From: Myxococcales bacterium
Lineage (GTDB): Bacteria > Myxococcota_A > Polyangia > Palsa-1104 > JAEUJZ01
Direction: 5' to 3'
DNA: 64,000 bases
Assembly (NCBI GenBank): GCA_016794465.1
Contig: JAEUKA010000034.1
Location: 1 to 64,000 of the forward strand
In this document: positions 24,932-31,691 of the stretch, piece after piece
Numbering within the stretch: position 1 is the stretch's first letter
Layout: each line of letters starts with the position of its first letter
Position numbers and translations under genes: made by a program
Notes under the pieces: model-generated
Databases searched by the model: none
What the model was told of the DNA's origin: nothing
What the model saw: the letters and a program-made list of their open reading frames with translations, nothing else

Positions 24932-25855
24932 TTACGAAGCCGTCGGACGAACCACCAGCACCGGGCAGGTGGCACCGCGCATCAGCTTCTCGGCCACCGA
25001 GCCCAGCAGGAAGTGCGAAACCCCCTTGCGACCGTGCGTGCCGACGATCAGCAGATCGCCTTCCAGGGCTTTGACTTCCTCGATCATCGCGTCGGGCATC
25101 CGGCCTTGCAGGAGCCGCCAGTGAACCTGCACCTTCGGAGTCGACTGCGCCGCTGCAATATCGGCCAGTCGCTGACTCGCCGCTTCGCTCCGCCCGTGCA
25201 GCAGCCGCTCTTCCCAGTCGAGCGGCATACCTTCCAGCGCAAACGCCTCCAAGCCCGGCGGCGTCGGGGCCGGCTCGAGCACGTGGACCAGCGTAATGCG
25301 GCTCCCCAGCGGCTCGGCCAGCGACTTGGCCATCTGGACCGCCGGCAGACTCAGCTCGGTCAGGTCGGTAGCGACGATGATGTGCTTTGGTGTCATGGTC
25401 TGTTCCTCTGTGTGGTGATGTCGGAAGTGACTCAGCTCAGGCTGCGGCTCACCAAGGACCGTCGGGCGCCCGGACTCCTTCCAGCCTCGAAAACCCCCGG
25501 CCAGTGAGCGGACGCGAGTGTATCCCATCTGCCCCAGCGCCGCCGCTGCCAGCGCCGAGCGATACCCACCGCCGCAGTACAGCACAATCTCTGTCTCGGG
25601 ATCGGGCGCCAGCTTCTCGATGTCACGCTCGAGAATGCCTCGGCCAAGATGCGTCGCCCCGGGAATGCGCTCGGCCAGCCACTCGTGGTCTTCGCGTACG
25701 TCCAGGAAATAAAGCGGCGACGGATCTCGTCCGGATAACAGAACCGACTGCCGCGTAGAGAGCTCCTGCTCGAAGTCCGACGCACTGATCTCGACGATCT
25801 CCGCGCGGGCCCGTTCGCTCAGACGAAGAAACCGAGGCGAGTGATCAGCAGCCAT
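24932..25855 (-). CDS. Rhodanese - universal stress protein fusion
   Basis: One frame encodes two domains. Residues ~15-130 are a rhodanese-like domain with active-site loop CGGGYRS (Cys present) and the C-terminal GGFRGWKESG. Residues ~155-307 are a UspA domain (IIVATDLTELSLPA...) ending in the ATP-binding signature GTHGRKGVSHFLLGSVAEKL. The start at ATG 25855 is preferred over an upstream start that would intrude on the promoter of the divergent gene. An internal ATG at 25394-25396, preceded by AGAGGA at 8 bases, could make the USP part alone. It may serve in sulfur or redox stress. Cytoplasmic. Confidence 0.82.
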   Translation of the reverse strand: MAADHSPRFLRLSERARAEIVEISASDFEQELSTRQSVLLSGRDPSPLYFLDVREDHEWLAERIPGATHLGRGILERDIEKLAPDPETEIVLYCGGGYRSALAAAALGQMGYTRVRSLAGGFRGWKESGRPTVLGEPQPELSHFRHHHTEEQTMTPKHIIVATDLTELSLPAVQMAKSLAEPLGSRITLVHVLEPAPTPPGLEAFALEGMPLDWEERLLHGRSEAASQRLADIAAAQSTPKVQVHWRLLQGRMPDAMIEEVKALEGDLLIVGTHGRKGVSHFLLGSVAEKLMRGATCPVLVVRPTAS

Positions 25856-26017
25856 GTCCGCACAGTATCTTAGCCACCGCGACATCTGCAATCCTCGCGA
25901 CGCGACGAGGGGAACCACAGGCGCACCTGCACCTACCCGGTACACCTCGCCCAAGGGTTTTCCCCAGGAAAGCTACAAAGCCAAGTAAAATGACAAAACC
26001 TGCAAGGAGTACTGAAC

Positions 26018-26557
26018 ATGTCCGCTAACGTTCCTGCGCTCACCCGGCCTCCCCGTCGCCGAGGCAAGACTTTTGAGGCCGTGCTAGCGCTCCTCGCCAT
26101 GACCACGGTCGTGGCACTGTCGACGGCCCAGGCAGCCGAGCCAGCGGCAGCGACCGCCAAGCCTCCGGCAGCAGCGTCGGCCAAACCGCCTGCGACTGCC
26201 AAACCGCCCGCAACCGCCAAGGCCCCAGCCAAAGGCAAAGGCAAGGGCAAGGCCAAGCCCAGCGGAACCGCTGCCACGCTGACCGAGCTGCTCGCCGCCA
26301 AAGGCAGTGAGGTGCAAGACTGCGCCGTGTCGGGAGCGCTCGATCAGGGCGCCAGCAAGGTGCAGATCGGAACCCACGTGACCATCAACGGCAAGGGCCA
26401 GATCATCAACATCAAGACCACTGTTGCCGTCGACAAAGGCCCCGATGGCAGCAAGGTCCGCGAGTGCATCGACAAGCTCATTCGCAGCATCCAGTTTCCG
26501 ACCTCCGCCGCACCGATGATCACCATCGAGCGCAACTGGACCATCGCCCAAGGCTAA
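26018..26557 (+). CDS. Secreted protein with Ala/Pro/Lys linker and AgmX-like C-terminal Cys domain
   Basis: A 179-aa protein. It has a basic N-terminus and a hydrophobic signal ending TAQAAEP. A linker made of AKPPA repeats and KGKGKGKAK follows. The compact C-terminal domain has two Cys (VQDCAVSGAL and VRECIDKLI) around a beta segment HVTINGKGQI and ends SIQFPTSAAPMITIE. This C-terminal pattern is that of the AgmX/PglI domain seen in myxobacterial envelope and gliding-related proteins. The two Cys should form a disulphide in the periplasm. AAGGAG lies 8 bases before the ATG. Exact role unknown. Confidence 0.7.
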   Translation: MSANVPALTRPPRRRGKTFEAVLALLAMTTVVALSTAQAAEPAAATAKPPAAASAKPPATAKPPATAKAPAKGKGKGKAKPSGTAATLTELLAAKGSEVQDCAVSGALDQGASKVQIGTHVTINGKGQIINIKTTVAVDKGPDGSKVRECIDKLIRSIQFPTSAAPMITIERNWTIAQG

Positions 26558-26570
26558 TCCGCGATCGTCG

Positions 26571-27428
26571 TTAGCGCGCCCGACTGCGCTTCGGATCTAC
26601 GTAGTCGCGCAGCCCGTCTCCCAGCAGGTTACAGCCCAGCACCAAGAGCGCGATCCCAAGCCCCGGCACCAGCACCAAGTGGCGCGTCCGCCAAAAAAAG
26701 GTCGTTCCCTGCGCCAGCAGCGAGCCCCAGGTGTACGGCACCGGCGGTCCCAGCCCCAGGAAGCTCAGGCTCGCTTCGACCAGCACCACCCCCGCAAACC
26801 CGAACGTTGCCTGCACGATAATCGGCGACCAGATGTTGGGTAGGATGTGTCGTACCATCACCCGCCACGGACTACATCCCACCGAGCGCGCCGCCAGCAC
26901 GTACTCTTGCTCTCGCACCCGCAGCACCTGCGCCCGCGCCACCCGCGCATAGCCGACCCATCCATTCACCGCCAGCGCAAAGATCAGCACCCCGACGCCC
27001 GCTTTTGGCACCAGCGCCACGATCGCAATGTTGAGCAAGATGCCCGGAAACGCGAGCAGCACGTCGATGACTCGCATCACCACTTCATCGAGCCAGCCGC
27101 CCAGATATCCAGCCGACACCCCGATGAGCAGCCCGAGTCCCAGACACAAGCTCACCACCGACGCACACAGCCCGAGCAGCAGCCGCGCTCCGTAACACAT
27201 CTGCACCAGCAGATCGCAGCCGTTTTCGTCGGTCCCGAGCCAGTGCCGGCCACTCGGGCCTTCCAGCAAATGATCCAGATCCTGCGCCGACGGAGACGAC
27301 GAGAGCACGAGCGGCCCGACGAGCCCAATCAGCAAAAGGAGGAGCAGCAGCAGCGCTCCCAGCCAGGCCGCAGCGCCGAGCGGTGGCAGCGACCAGCGCT
27401 TTTTTGACCCGAGTGACGGCGGGCTCAT
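26571..27428 (-). CDS. ABC transporter permease, OppC/DppC type
   Basis: A 285-aa integral membrane protein with an N-terminal helix ([17 protein letters not shown]) and five more helices. It has the periplasmic motif [15 protein letters not shown] that marks DppC/OppC proteins. The EAA loop that contacts the ATPase reads [24 protein letters not shown]. It should import peptides, nickel or similar solutes with its partner. Its start overlaps the stop of the OppB/DppB gene by 4 bases (27425-27428), showing translational coupling. No ATPase or substrate-binding protein gene is adjacent. Confidence 0.92.
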   Translation of the reverse strand: MSPPSLGSKKRWSLPPLGAAAWLGALLLLLLLLIGLVGPLVLSSSPSAQDLDHLLEGPSGRHWLGTDENGCDLLVQMCYGARLLLGLCASVVSLCLGLGLLIGVSAGYLGGWLDEVVMRVIDVLLAFPGILLNIAIVALVPKAGVGVLIFALAVNGWVGYARVARAQVLRVREQEYVLAARSVGCSPWRVMVRHILPNIWSPIIVQATFGFAGVVLVEASLSFLGLGPPVPYTWGSLLAQGTTFFWRTRHLVLVPGLGIALLVLGCNLLGDGLRDYVDPKRSRAR

Positions 27429-28462
27429 ACGCGAATCCTTGGATCGACCGCCGCATACAGCACGTCGACGATCAGGTTGATGAGCACATACATCACCGCA
27501 ATCACCAGCGTCAGGCCCTGCACCACCCGATAGTCACGCTGCGCAATCGCTTCGAGGAGCAGCGTCCCCAGCCCCGGCCGCGCGAACACTTTCTCGGTCA
27601 CCACCGCGCCGGCAAGGAGCGCTCCGAACTGCATGCCTGCGACGGTAATCACCGGCAACAGCGCATTGCGCATCGCGTGCTTCAGCACCACTTTCCACGG
27701 CGGCAGGCCCTTGGCTCGAGCGGTCCGCACATAATCTTCCGACAGCGTATCGAGCAGCGACGATCGCGTCATCCGCGCCAGCATCGCCATCAGGTGCGTT
27801 CCCAGCATCACCGCCGGCAGCACCAGACCGCGCAGGCTGCCCGAGTCCTCGCTGCTGGGACCGGGAAACCACGGCAGCTGCACAAAGAACAGATACAGCA
27901 GAAGTGGCCCGAGGCACATCGACGGAATGCTGATCCCAAGCAGAGCCACCGCCGTCAGCGCCGCGTCCCAGCGACTCCTCGCCTTGAGCGCCGCCACAAT
28001 CCCCAGCGGCAACGCCAGACAGAGCGCTACCGCCATCGCCGCAACTGCCAGCGTCACCGTCGGAGGCAGCGCCTTCTTAATCCGCTGTGCCACCGTCACC
28101 TTGCGATCCGGACAGCTATAGCCAAGCGTCCCGTCGACGATGCTCTTGGTAAAGCGCCCAAACTGCACCGGCAGCGTCTGGTCCAGATCCATGCAGCGAC
28201 GCAGCTCCAGCTTGTCTTGGGGTCGCGCATCCTCTCCGAGCAGGTTGTCGACGGGATCACCAGGAATCAGGTGCAGCAGCACAAAGGTCAGCGACACCAC
28301 CCCGGCCACCGACACCAGGCTCGAAAACAGGCGCCGGACCAGATACCGACGCAGCCGCCACGAGGTCGACAGCAGCGCCTCGACCAGCCGCGTCACCCAC
28401 GACCAAGCCAGCGAGAGTAGCCGTCGCAGCTTGGTCAGCGTCCCGAGCCGGTCACCCGTCAT
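27425..28462 (-). CDS. ABC transporter permease, OppB/DppB type
   Basis: A 345-aa inner membrane protein. After a 30-residue cytoplasmic leader comes [33 protein letters not shown], the standard DppB/OppB opening, then further helices. The EAA loop is [29 protein letters not shown]. It pairs with the OppC/DppC permease that starts within its stop codon. The leader is longer than usual for DppB. The gene follows a Cys-rich lipoprotein gene with a 12-base gap. Without ATPase or binding-protein genes nearby, the substrate cannot be assigned. Confidence 0.92.
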   Translation of the reverse strand: MTGDRLGTLTKLRRLLSLAWSWVTRLVEALLSTSWRLRRYLVRRLFSSLVSVAGVVSLTFVLLHLIPGDPVDNLLGEDARPQDKLELRRCMDLDQTLPVQFGRFTKSIVDGTLGYSCPDRKVTVAQRIKKALPPTVTLAVAAMAVALCLALPLGIVAALKARSRWDAALTAVALLGISIPSMCLGPLLLYLFFVQLPWFPGPSSEDSGSLRGLVLPAVMLGTHLMAMLARMTRSSLLDTLSEDYVRTARAKGLPPWKVVLKHAMRNALLPVITVAGMQFGALLAGAVVTEKVFARPGLGTLLLEAIAQRDYRVVQGLTLVIAVMYVLINLIVDVLYAAVDPRIRV

Positions 28463-28473
28463 CGTCTGGCCTG

Positions 28474-29067
28474 CTACTTGGGCGGCGCGCAGTAGCGCAG
28501 CTCGGGCTGGCTGATGTTACCGCTGCTGTCCCGAGAGGCGACCGAGATCGCGCCCGAGGCTCCGGTGGGTACGCACTGGTAGCCGGTGCGGCAGTCGTCG
28601 TCGCCCTCGCAGGGCTTCATGCAGTAGCGGCGCTCGCTGGCTTCACTGGCGCAGTAGCCACTTGAGCAGCCTTCCGCGTCGCACAGACAGCGCTCACCGA
28701 GCTTGCAGCAGCCGAGATCGCCGGGCTTGCAACAGCTTTCTTCTCCCATGGGGCAGTCGGTACGGACCTGCTTGTGGGCATCGCAGCTCTGGCGGCCTTT
28801 TTGAAGTGAAAAGAAGCGCACACAGGCGGAGCTATCGGGACAAGACAGCTCATCACAGCCCTCGACGGTGCAATAGCCGCCGGGGGACGCCACGTCGCAG
28901 TAGCGGTCGCCAAGCGCGCTGCACTCGACGTTGCTGATGCAGGCATCGCCAATCGTGCGCGAGCAGCCCCAAGGCGACAAGACGCCGAGAACCATGCCCG
29001 CAATCACGCCTATTCGGACGGACCAACCGCGAATGCTCCGTCGCGGATCGAAGCCAAAGCCGCTCAT
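28474..29067 (-). CDS. Cys-rich lipoprotein of unknown function
   Basis: A 197-aa protein. The N-terminus has a basic stretch, a hydrophobic helix ([15 protein letters not shown]) and a lipobox-like PWGC. The mature part has many Cys in short EGF-like spacings: [56 protein letters not shown]. This resembles Dickkopf-type or EGF-like Cys-rich modules in myxobacterial surface lipoproteins. Neighbours are the LD-carboxypeptidase (62-base gap upstream) and the permease pair downstream. It could be the missing solute-binding part of that permease only if it were highly unusual; I see no support for this. Confidence 0.7.
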   Translation of the reverse strand: MSGFGFDPRRSIRGWSVRIGVIAGMVLGVLSPWGCSRTIGDACISNVECSALGDRYCDVASPGGYCTVEGCDELSCPDSSACVRFFSLQKGRQSCDAHKQVRTDCPMGEESCCKPGDLGCCKLGERCLCDAEGCSSGYCASEASERRYCMKPCEGDDDCRTGYQCVPTGASGAISVASRDSSGNISQPELRYCAPPK

Positions 29068-29129
29068 AGGCGGCGGACCTTAGCACCGCAGAGTGGACAC
29101 CAGCAACTTCTTCGCACGGCTGCTCCGCG

Positions 29130-30080
29130 CTACTCGACCGCAGCTTCCGCAAACGCCAGACAGCCGCGCCGGGGATCGACGACCACCTGCACTCCGAGTG
29201 GCACCGCCCGATTGCGCGCCCCATGCCCGATCGGCGCCCCCGCCAGCACCGGAATGCCCGAGCCCAACAGTCGCTCGGCGATGACCGCCAGCGCCGTAGG
29301 ATGCTCCGCTGGTCCCTCACAGCGCAAAAGATCGCCCACCACCACCGCCACCACCTGATCGAGCAGCCCGGCCAGTCGCAGCTGCGTCAGCGCCCGGTCG
29401 ATGCGATACGGCGCTTCCGTCACCTCTTCGAGCAGCAGCACCACCTCGCCACTGTGCAACAGAGCTTCCCCAAGCGGCGTCCCACAGAGCCGCGACAGCA
29501 CCTCCAGGTTGCCGCCGAGCAGCCGTCCCGTCACCGTCTGCGCACTCCCCGCCACCGACTGTAGACCGAGCAGCGGTGGCGGTGACTCCCGAGACTCGAG
29601 CAGCGCCCACAGCGACTCGCGATCGTCTACCGGCAGCTCGCCCAGCTGCGTGAGCACCGGTCCATGAATCGTCACCCGCTCGTGGAGCGCCAGCAGCCCA
29701 TGCAGCACCGTCACATCCGAAAAGCCAACCAGCGTCCGCTGCGGCAGCTCCTGAGGACGCGCCGTCAGCAGCGGGGACACTAGCCGCAGCAGCCCATGCC
29801 CGCCTCGCGCACAGAACACCGCCCGAAGCTGCGGGTCCGACAGTGCCCAGCGCAGCTCTGCCAAGCGTCGACCATCCTCCCCCGCCAGAAACCCCCGCCG
29901 CGCGAGCAGCCCGTCAGCCTGCACCACCCGATAGCGCTCTCTCAGGACCACCAAGCCCGCCTCAAGCCGCTCGCTTGGCACCGGTCCCGACGGAGCAATC
30001 ACCGCCACCGCATCCCCTGGCCGCAGCGCTGCCGGTTTTTGCCACCGCTTACCCGGCGATGTCTTCGCCGCCATCGACAT
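29130..30080 (-). CDS. ldcA: LD-carboxypeptidase (S66 family)
   Basis: A 316-aa enzyme that removes the terminal D-Ala from tetrapeptide stems during peptidoglycan recycling; the related MccF clade cleaves microcin C. Family motifs are AVIAPSGP at the start, CARGGHGLLRL, the Ser nucleophile in GFSDVTVLHGLLA, LLGGNLEVLSRLCGTP, the Glu in LEEVTEAPYRIDR, and the His in GHGARN. The triad is complete and no signal peptide is seen, so it acts in the cytoplasm. Its start lies inside the last codons of the FabL-like gene (32-base overlap), implying coupled translation. The alternative start two codons later cannot be excluded. Confidence 0.9.
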   Translation of the reverse strand: MSMAAKTSPGKRWQKPAALRPGDAVAVIAPSGPVPSERLEAGLVVLRERYRVVQADGLLARRGFLAGEDGRRLAELRWALSDPQLRAVFCARGGHGLLRLVSPLLTARPQELPQRTLVGFSDVTVLHGLLALHERVTIHGPVLTQLGELPVDDRESLWALLESRESPPPLLGLQSVAGSAQTVTGRLLGGNLEVLSRLCGTPLGEALLHSGEVVLLLEEVTEAPYRIDRALTQLRLAGLLDQVVAVVVGDLLRCEGPAEHPTALAVIAERLLGSGIPVLAGAPIGHGARNRAVPLGVQVVVDPRRGCLAFAEAAVE

Positions 30081-30894
30081 TGATCACATTTCCCGAGATC
30101 CAGCCCGCCAGTGGATGCGACAGCACGGCAATCGCCCCGGCCACATCTTGCGGCGTCGTCAGTCGATGGGCCGGGTTGCGCTCGGTCGCGATCGCGATCA
30201 TCCGCTCATTGCCGGGAATCTTGCGCAGCGCCGGGGTATCCGTGACGCCAGCACACAGCGCGTTGACGGCAATCCCGCGTGGCGCAAGCTCAAACGCCAG
30301 CTGCCGACAGTGCGACTCCAGCGCCGACTTGGCCGCCGACACCGCGCCGTACTGCGCAATCACCCGATGACTCCCCGACGAGGTCATCGCAAAGATGCGC
30401 GACCCCGCCCCGAGCAGCCCGCGCGACAGCAGATCCTGCGTCCAGTACAAAAGCGAGTGCGCCATCACGTCGCAGGTCATGTCCATGTGCGACTTGCCAA
30501 TCACGTCCGCCGGCCCATCCGTCGGTGGCACAAACGGCCGCAGCGTCCCAAACGCCAGCGAGTGAACCAGCACCCGCACACGCGGCGTCGCCTGCCCTTG
30601 GGTCCGCTCGGCAATCTGGTCGCAGATCTCCTTGCGCTTCTGCTCGTCCGCAGCGTTCTGGTTGAAGAACACCGCTTGCCGCCCCAGCCCGGTAATGGTC
30701 GCGACAATCCGCTCGACGTTCGGCATCGTGCTGCGGCGGTCGAGGTGGACGCCGACGATGTCCATGCCTCGGCGGGCCAGCTCGATCGAGATCGCCTCGC
30801 CAAAGCCGCTGGAGGCACCCAGGATCACCGCCCAACCGGACAGCTGAAGCGGCAGCTCAGAAGGCGCAGTCTGTGAAGCGTGCGTGCTTGTCAT
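30049..30894 (-). CDS. Short-chain dehydrogenase, FabL-like enoyl-ACP reductase
   Basis: A 281-aa SDR enzyme. The cofactor loop is GASSGFGEAIS (TGxxxGxG type), and the active site Tyr and Lys are in YGAVSAAKSALE. The segment LVHSLAFGTLRPF and the long SRIFAMTSSGS resemble the FabL class of NADPH-dependent enoyl-ACP reductases, with the C-terminus WISGNVINVDGGEDIAG. It would complete a fatty-acid elongation cycle, or reduce a related 2-enoyl substrate. The FabL assignment over a general SDR is moderate. It is the first gene of a minus-strand run that continues with ldcA. Confidence 0.78.
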   Translation of the reverse strand: MTSTHASQTAPSELPLQLSGWAVILGASSGFGEAISIELARRGMDIVGVHLDRRSTMPNVERIVATITGLGRQAVFFNQNAADEQKRKEICDQIAERTQGQATPRVRVLVHSLAFGTLRPFVPPTDGPADVIGKSHMDMTCDVMAHSLLYWTQDLLSRGLLGAGSRIFAMTSSGSHRVIAQYGAVSAAKSALESHCRQLAFELAPRGIAVNALCAGVTDTPALRKIPGNERMIAIATERNPAHRLTTPQDVAGAIAVLSHPLAGWISGNVINVDGGEDIAG

Positions 30895-31003
30895 AGCGAT
30901 TCACATATCACGCGCCCTGTCGCCCTGCCCAGCCCCAACGCCTAGACCGTCGCAAGGTCCCGTCGAGAACCCGTGACCGCTGCACATTTCTAAAAATTTC
31001 TGC

Positions 31004-31032
31004 TTGACCCTAAATGCCAAGGACTGTTAGGA
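31004..31032 (+). promoter_or_regulatory. Possible promoter of the tRNA pair
   Basis: TTGACC at 31004-31009 matches a -35 box about 60 bases before tRNA-Val. The -10 region is poor: TAGGAG at 18 bases spacing is the best candidate. A small hairpin (CCACCTG / CAGGTGG, 31040-31061) follows in the leader. Confidence 0.35.
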
Positions 31033-31070
31033 GTTACACCCACCTGGCGCTTCACAGGTGGACCTTCCAA

Positions 31071-31142
31071 GGGCGTATAGCTCAGTGGTAGAGCATCGGC
31101 CTTACAAGCCGAGGGTCACAGGTTCAAGCCCTGTTGCGCCTA
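31071..31142 (+). tRNA. tRNA-Val (anticodon TAC)
   Basis: The cloverleaf is complete: acceptor GGGCGTA with TGCGCCT, D-arm GCTCAGTGGTAGAGC, anticodon loop CTTACAA, and T-loop TTCAAGC in an ACAGG/CCTGT stem. The first acceptor pair is a G-T wobble. The discriminator is A, and the CCA end is not encoded. The tRNA-Asp gene follows after 29 bases, probably in the same transcript. Confidence 0.95.
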
Positions 31143-31171
31143 CCGAAAATTGAATAGTTCCTTGCCACTTT

Positions 31172-31245
<74 letters not shown>

Positions 31246-31251
31246 CAAAGC

Positions 31252-31290
31252 AAAAAGGCCCAGTTTCTCATCGAGACTGGGCCTTTTTAA
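31252..31290 (+). terminator. Rho-independent terminator after the tRNA pair
   Basis: A perfect GC-rich stem (AAAGGCCCAGT with ACTGGGCCTTT) around an 11-base loop is followed by a T run. It ends the tRNA-Val/tRNA-Asp transcript 7 bases after tRNA-Asp. Confidence 0.95.
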
Positions 31291-31361
31291 TTTCTAGCGC
31301 CTCGTGCAGCGGTCAACCATCGCTCGGAGCGGATTATCCCCGGCTGCTCGAGCCCTCGATC

Positions 31362-31640
31362 CTGGTCTAGACCTCCACGTACCCCTGTTTTGAACGCGGT
31401 CGGCTGGTCTAGACCTCCCTTGACCCCTGTTTTCAGTTCGGTCGGCTGGTCTAGACCTCCAAGCACCCCTGTTTTGAACGCGGTCGGCTGGTCTAGACCT
31501 CCCCGTACCCCTGTTTTGAACGCGGTCGGCTGGTCTAGACCTCCCTTGACCCCTGCGTTGCATGCGCTCGGGCTGGTTCGGACCTCAAATCACCCCTGCA
31601 CTGCATGCAGTTTGCTGGTTCGGACCTACCCTGGCCCGTG
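31362..31640. repeat. Array of about seven 42-bp units headed by a 10-bp palindrome
   Basis: The palindrome GGTCTAGACC occurs at 31364, 31406, 31448, 31490 and 31532, exactly 42 bases apart. It is followed by two degenerate copies, GGTTCGGACC, at 31575 and 31617. Each unit continues with CTCC, four variable bases and a conserved ACCCCTG; the five left units then carry a conserved run ending GCGGTCGGC or similar. 42 bases are four helical turns, so all palindromes face one side of the DNA. The array fills the 446-base gap between tRNA-Asp and mutS2. Because 42 is a multiple of three, both strands are open through it. No gene call is made. Confidence 0.95.
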
Positions 31641-31691
31641 CTGCTGCATGGGGCGGCGCGGCTTGGGTGGCGGTGGTAGGATGCCGGTCCG

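Noticed and set aside
27383..28420. Plus-strand 345-codon frame opposite the OppB permease
   Set aside because: It is very rich in Arg, His and Gln, has no domain, and is opposite a well-conserved permease.
31294..31563. Minus-strand 89-codon frame through the 42-bp array (repeats of RSRPADRVQNRG)
   Set aside because: It is open only because the repeat length is a multiple of three; both strands are open, no ribosome site is seen, and it runs into the tRNA terminator flank.
31362..31640. CRISPR array
   Set aside because: The units are contiguous with only four variable bases, so there are no spacers of useful length, and no cas gene is present.
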